DNA from: an uncultured Clostridia bacterium
GTDB lineage: Bacteria; Bacillota; Clostridia; Lachnospirales; Lachnospiraceae
Direction: 5' to 3'
DNA length: 15,637 nucleotides
Assembly (NCBI GenBank): GCA_945622055.1
Contig: CALZBV010000035.1
Span: forward strand, 1 to 15,637
Shown here: positions 13,615 through 15,637 of the stretch, one piece after another
Numbering within the stretch: position 1 is the first letter of the stretch
How the letters are laid out: each line of letters begins with the position of its first letter
Translations under genes and position numbers: made by a program
The notes under the pieces: generated by a model
Database searches by the model: none
What the model was told of the DNA's origin: nothing
The model's input: the letters and a program-made list of their open reading frames with translations, nothing else

Positions 13615-15057
13615 CTATTCAACATTTACCATATCAGGATTTGTCTTGTAAAACGATGCTCTTGATACTTTACTCTTCTCTAAGTATCCGTTCTTTTCAA
13701 GGTTTTCAAGGACCTGCTTTCTAAAATAAGTTGAATCACTGATTCCAAGATATTCAGCTATTTCAGAAACTTTGTGTGCTTTCAAATAACAGAAAGACAA
13801 TACTTTTCCATCCAGTTCAGTTCCACCCGGAACCGGTGCAAAACTAAGAACAGGTGTCTTTTCATCTTCTACACCCTTATCATAAGTCATATCCGGAAGT
13901 ACTAATGTAAAATGGTCAGATGTTGAATAAATATATGGCTTATGTGCTTCATCAGCAGACGCATATTCTTCCATGATTTTGTCAAAACCTGTACCCGCTG
14001 CCTCCATTACGTTACAAACAACCAAAACACCAGCAATCAGTTCGTTTCTCCTCTTAGAAATCACACCAGATAAATTATATGTCTTTCCAAGTTTTTCTCC
14101 TCTATAAAATCCTCCCGGTGAAGTTATTTCCAGTCTGTCTTTAAATATATCAACTTGTATCTGTGTTCCATCTAAATAATAGTCACGATGTGCAACCGCG
14201 TTTATTACAGCTTCAAACAAAGCTCTGGCCGGATAGGAATCTATGTTAACTCTGGCATCATTAAGCTTTATCATAGAGTGATTCATTCTCTGATTCACAA
14301 AATCCATAATGTAATCAATTGTTGATGTGATATTACCATTAAATCGATTTATCGTGACGATTCTTTCACTTCCTTTGTTAAAACCGGAGAAAACAGAACA
14401 CTGTACTTCTGTTTTCTTGTCTTTATAATCATCCAAAAATAGAACGGCACCATTTAATAAGAAACCATCTTCATTGACAAAACCTAAAGATTGCAAAGCC
14501 TTTTCCTTAAGCGCTTCTCCGTCATTATGCTTTTCATAAAAAGCACGAAGATCTGATAATTTTTCCGGATTATATTTAATATCTGATACCAGAAGGTCAT
14601 ACTGCGTATTCTTGCTTTTAACACTCATCTCGATGATTTCTTCATAGGTTGCTCCATTCGTAAATCCATCACGTCTCATAAAAATAGATGGAATATTATT
14701 GTATTTCAGAATTACCGGTTTTACGGTTCCCTCTTCTACACTGACCTTAATTACAAAACGCTCATTTCCTTTTATCTCATATCTAATAAAAGAAATCTTC
14801 ATCCTCGGTCTAGGTGTCAAATGCTCGTTTACCTGATTATTAAAATAATTTCTTTCGTTATCAGCAGCCTTCCTATCAAAGCCAATTAATTTATTTGTTT
14901 TATCTTCTACTCCAATATAAAAATCGCCACCGGAGGCATTGGCAAATCCCGCAATACTTTTTAGCCAACCAACGACATCTTCACGATTTAAAATTGACTT
15001 AGCTTCAAATTTATCACTTTCCAGCTGTAGATCTTCAATTATCTCTTCCAAGTACAT
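13615..15057 (-). CDS. ATP-binding protein with AlbA_2 (Schlafen-type) domain and C-terminal winged helix
   Basis: A 480-residue protein. Residues about 8-130 form the AlbA_2/Schlafen-like domain (ESDKFEAKS, SIAGFANASGGDFYIGVED); the middle contains the HATPase-like motif ALFEAVINAVAHRDYY and the glycine-rich NVMEAAGTGFDKI; residues about 415-470 form a helix-turn-helix (KVSEIAEYLGISDSTYFRKQVLENL). The family is annotated as putative transcriptional regulators, but its true function is poorly known. The ATG at 15057 is chosen because AGAGGTG lies 7 bases upstream; a TTG at 15063 would add two codons. It has its own promoter with an operator array and is AT-richer than the RiPP genes on both sides, so it looks like a later insertion between the kinase-like and PqqD genes. 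Confidence 0.88.
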   Translation of the reverse strand: MYLEEIIEDLQLESDKFEAKSILNREDVVGWLKSIAGFANASGGDFYIGVEDKTNKLIGFDRKAADNERNYFNNQVNEHLTPRPRMKISFIRYEIKGNERFVIKVSVEEGTVKPVILKYNNIPSIFMRRDGFTNGATYEEIIEMSVKSKNTQYDLLVSDIKYNPEKLSDLRAFYEKHNDGEALKEKALQSLGFVNEDGFLLNGAVLFLDDYKDKKTEVQCSVFSGFNKGSERIVTINRFNGNITSTIDYIMDFVNQRMNHSMIKLNDARVNIDSYPARALFEAVINAVAHRDYYLDGTQIQVDIFKDRLEITSPGGFYRGEKLGKTYNLSGVISKRRNELIAGVLVVCNVMEAAGTGFDKIMEEYASADEAHKPYIYSTSDHFTLVLPDMTYDKGVEDEKTPVLSFAPVPGGTELDGKVLSFCYLKAHKVSEIAEYLGISDSTYFRKQVLENLEKNGYLEKSKVSRASFYKTNPDMVNVE

Positions 15058-15081
15058 ATGCAATCACCTCTTTTTGAACTG

Positions 15082-15155
15082 CTTCAATTTTACTTCAAAT
15101 CAACTTCAAAGTCAACTTCAAAGTCATTTCAAGCAAACTTCAACTTACTTTGAAG
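15082..15155. repeat. Array of 11-bp-phased CTTCAA repeats (operator)
   Basis: CTTCAA occurs at 15082, 15093, 15104, 15116 and 15138, with TTTCAA at 15127, so six copies are spaced 11, 11, 12, 11 and 11 bp; an inverted copy (TTGAAG) is at 15150-15155. All copies lie on one face of the helix. They overlap the promoter of the AlbA_2 gene, whose own helix-turn-helix is the obvious candidate binder. Confidence 0.75.
15087..15115 (-). promoter_or_regulatory. Promoter of the AlbA_2 gene
   Basis: TTGACT (15115-15110) and TAAAAT (15092-15087) are 17 bp apart on the minus strand, fully inside the CTTCAA array, so protein bound to the array would block it. Confidence 0.68.
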
Positions 15156-15215
15156 TATTACCAATTACAAGATTCCTATACTTACTACCGCTATATTTTT
15201 TAATCTTGCTTTTAC

Positions 15216-15637
15216 CTACCTCTGCATCCCTTCATAAGCCACCTTTGCAGCCTCTGACTCCATGTTGCAGGAAAGCCGGTAGATTGGCACAACTTCCATC
15301 AGTCTGTCTATCAGTTCCATTGTCCTTCGGACACTTGCGGGATTACTGCTCTTATGGGTCTGCTGGACCATCATAGGGTAGGCACTGCGCAGCTGCTCCT
15401 TTGAATCAAGCCTTATGATATGATTCTTTGCTGCTCTTTCTAAGATACAGATACCCTTTAATGGTACGGATGTATTGGTGCTGAGTCTGTGCTTGCCGTC
15501 CCAAGGTGTACCGTAGGCGATGACACCCTCTTTCGTGAACCGTAACAGGGGTTTATCATCATTGACCATCACAGCCCTGTCACCAAAGGTTTCCCGCCAG
15601 AGTCTTGCGTGGGTGGACTTGCCTGTGCCGGACTTGG
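15216..15637 (-). CDS. HPr-kinase-like protein (C-terminal 139 residues, runs off the right edge)
   Basis: The frame enters from the right edge with KSGTGKSTHARLWRETFGDRA, a P-loop of the kind found in HPr kinase/phosphorylase and PEP carboxykinase relatives, then VMVNDDKPLLR (the acidic metal-binding strand) and TPWDGKHRLSTN, a family landmark. It stops at 15216. Stand-alone HprK-like proteins of this kind are found in Firmicute lasso-peptide clusters, where the paeninodin kinase phosphorylates the C-terminal residue of the precursor. The PqqD, protease and exporter genes downstream support such a role, though the substrate is unknown. It is separated from PqqD by the AlbA_2 gene. Confidence 0.83.
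   Translation of the reverse strand, partial: KSGTGKSTHARLWRETFGDRAVMVNDDKPLLRFTKEGVIAYGTPWDGKHRLSTNTSVPLKGICILERAAKNHIIRLDSKEQLRSAYPMMVQQTHKSSNPASVRRTMELIDRLMEVVPIYRLSCNMESEAAKVAYEGMQR

Overview
This window looks like chromosomal DNA of a low-to-mid GC Gram-positive bacterium of the Clostridia, most likely Lachnospiraceae-like. The signs are strong AGGAGG-type ribosome binding sites, AT-rich spacers, TTGACA/TATAAT-type promoters, a short-form ArgC, and a phosphate system built from a Na/Pi cotransporter with an OmpR-type regulator and a PhoR-like kinase. The assignment is by inference from gene families; no rRNA or other taxonomic marker is present.

Left third (1-6.5 kb, housekeeping). A leftward operon encodes a Na/phosphate cotransporter with a PhoU tail, an OmpR/PhoB-type response regulator and the start of its histidine kinase. 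It fires from a Pho-box promoter that is an almost perfect mirror image of a second promoter driving a small rightward two-helix membrane protein (3080-3313). Next comes a divergent pair, a LysR regulator and a YeiH-type membrane protein, whose overlapping promoters share one dyad. A strong bidirectional terminator then separates yeiH from argC.

Right two thirds (6.5-15.6 kb, accessory). The backbone, all leftward, is a set of genes typical of ribosomally made, modified peptide (RiPP, probably lasso-type) clusters: an HPr-kinase-like protein (cut by the window edge), a PqqD-type recognition protein, a Ser/His signal-peptidase-like protease, an ABC exporter and, further downstream, an NTP_transf_5 nucleotidyltransferase. 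No precursor peptide, cyclase or transglutaminase-type protease lies in the window.

This cluster has been invaded repeatedly. A Schlafen/AlbA_2-type ATP-binding regulator with its own promoter and an 11-bp-phased operator array sits between the kinase and PqqD genes. An AAA/DUF4143 ATPase gene sits between the ABC exporter and the nucleotidyltransferase, next to a small decayed second copy of the protease gene. That ATPase gene is itself split by an approximately 2.2-kb insertion carrying another, intact AAA/DUF4143 ATPase and a decayed tyrosine integrase. The insertion lies exactly in the codons for its TGSNA motif, a DNA stretch that happens to resemble a tRNA T-arm. Removing the insertion restores the reading frame across the joint.

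The strongest leads are the mirror-image Pho promoter with its unknown small membrane protein, the element that hit a tRNA-like target inside a protein gene, and the partial phosphorylation/nucleotidylation-equipped RiPP cluster whose core genes should lie beyond the right edge.
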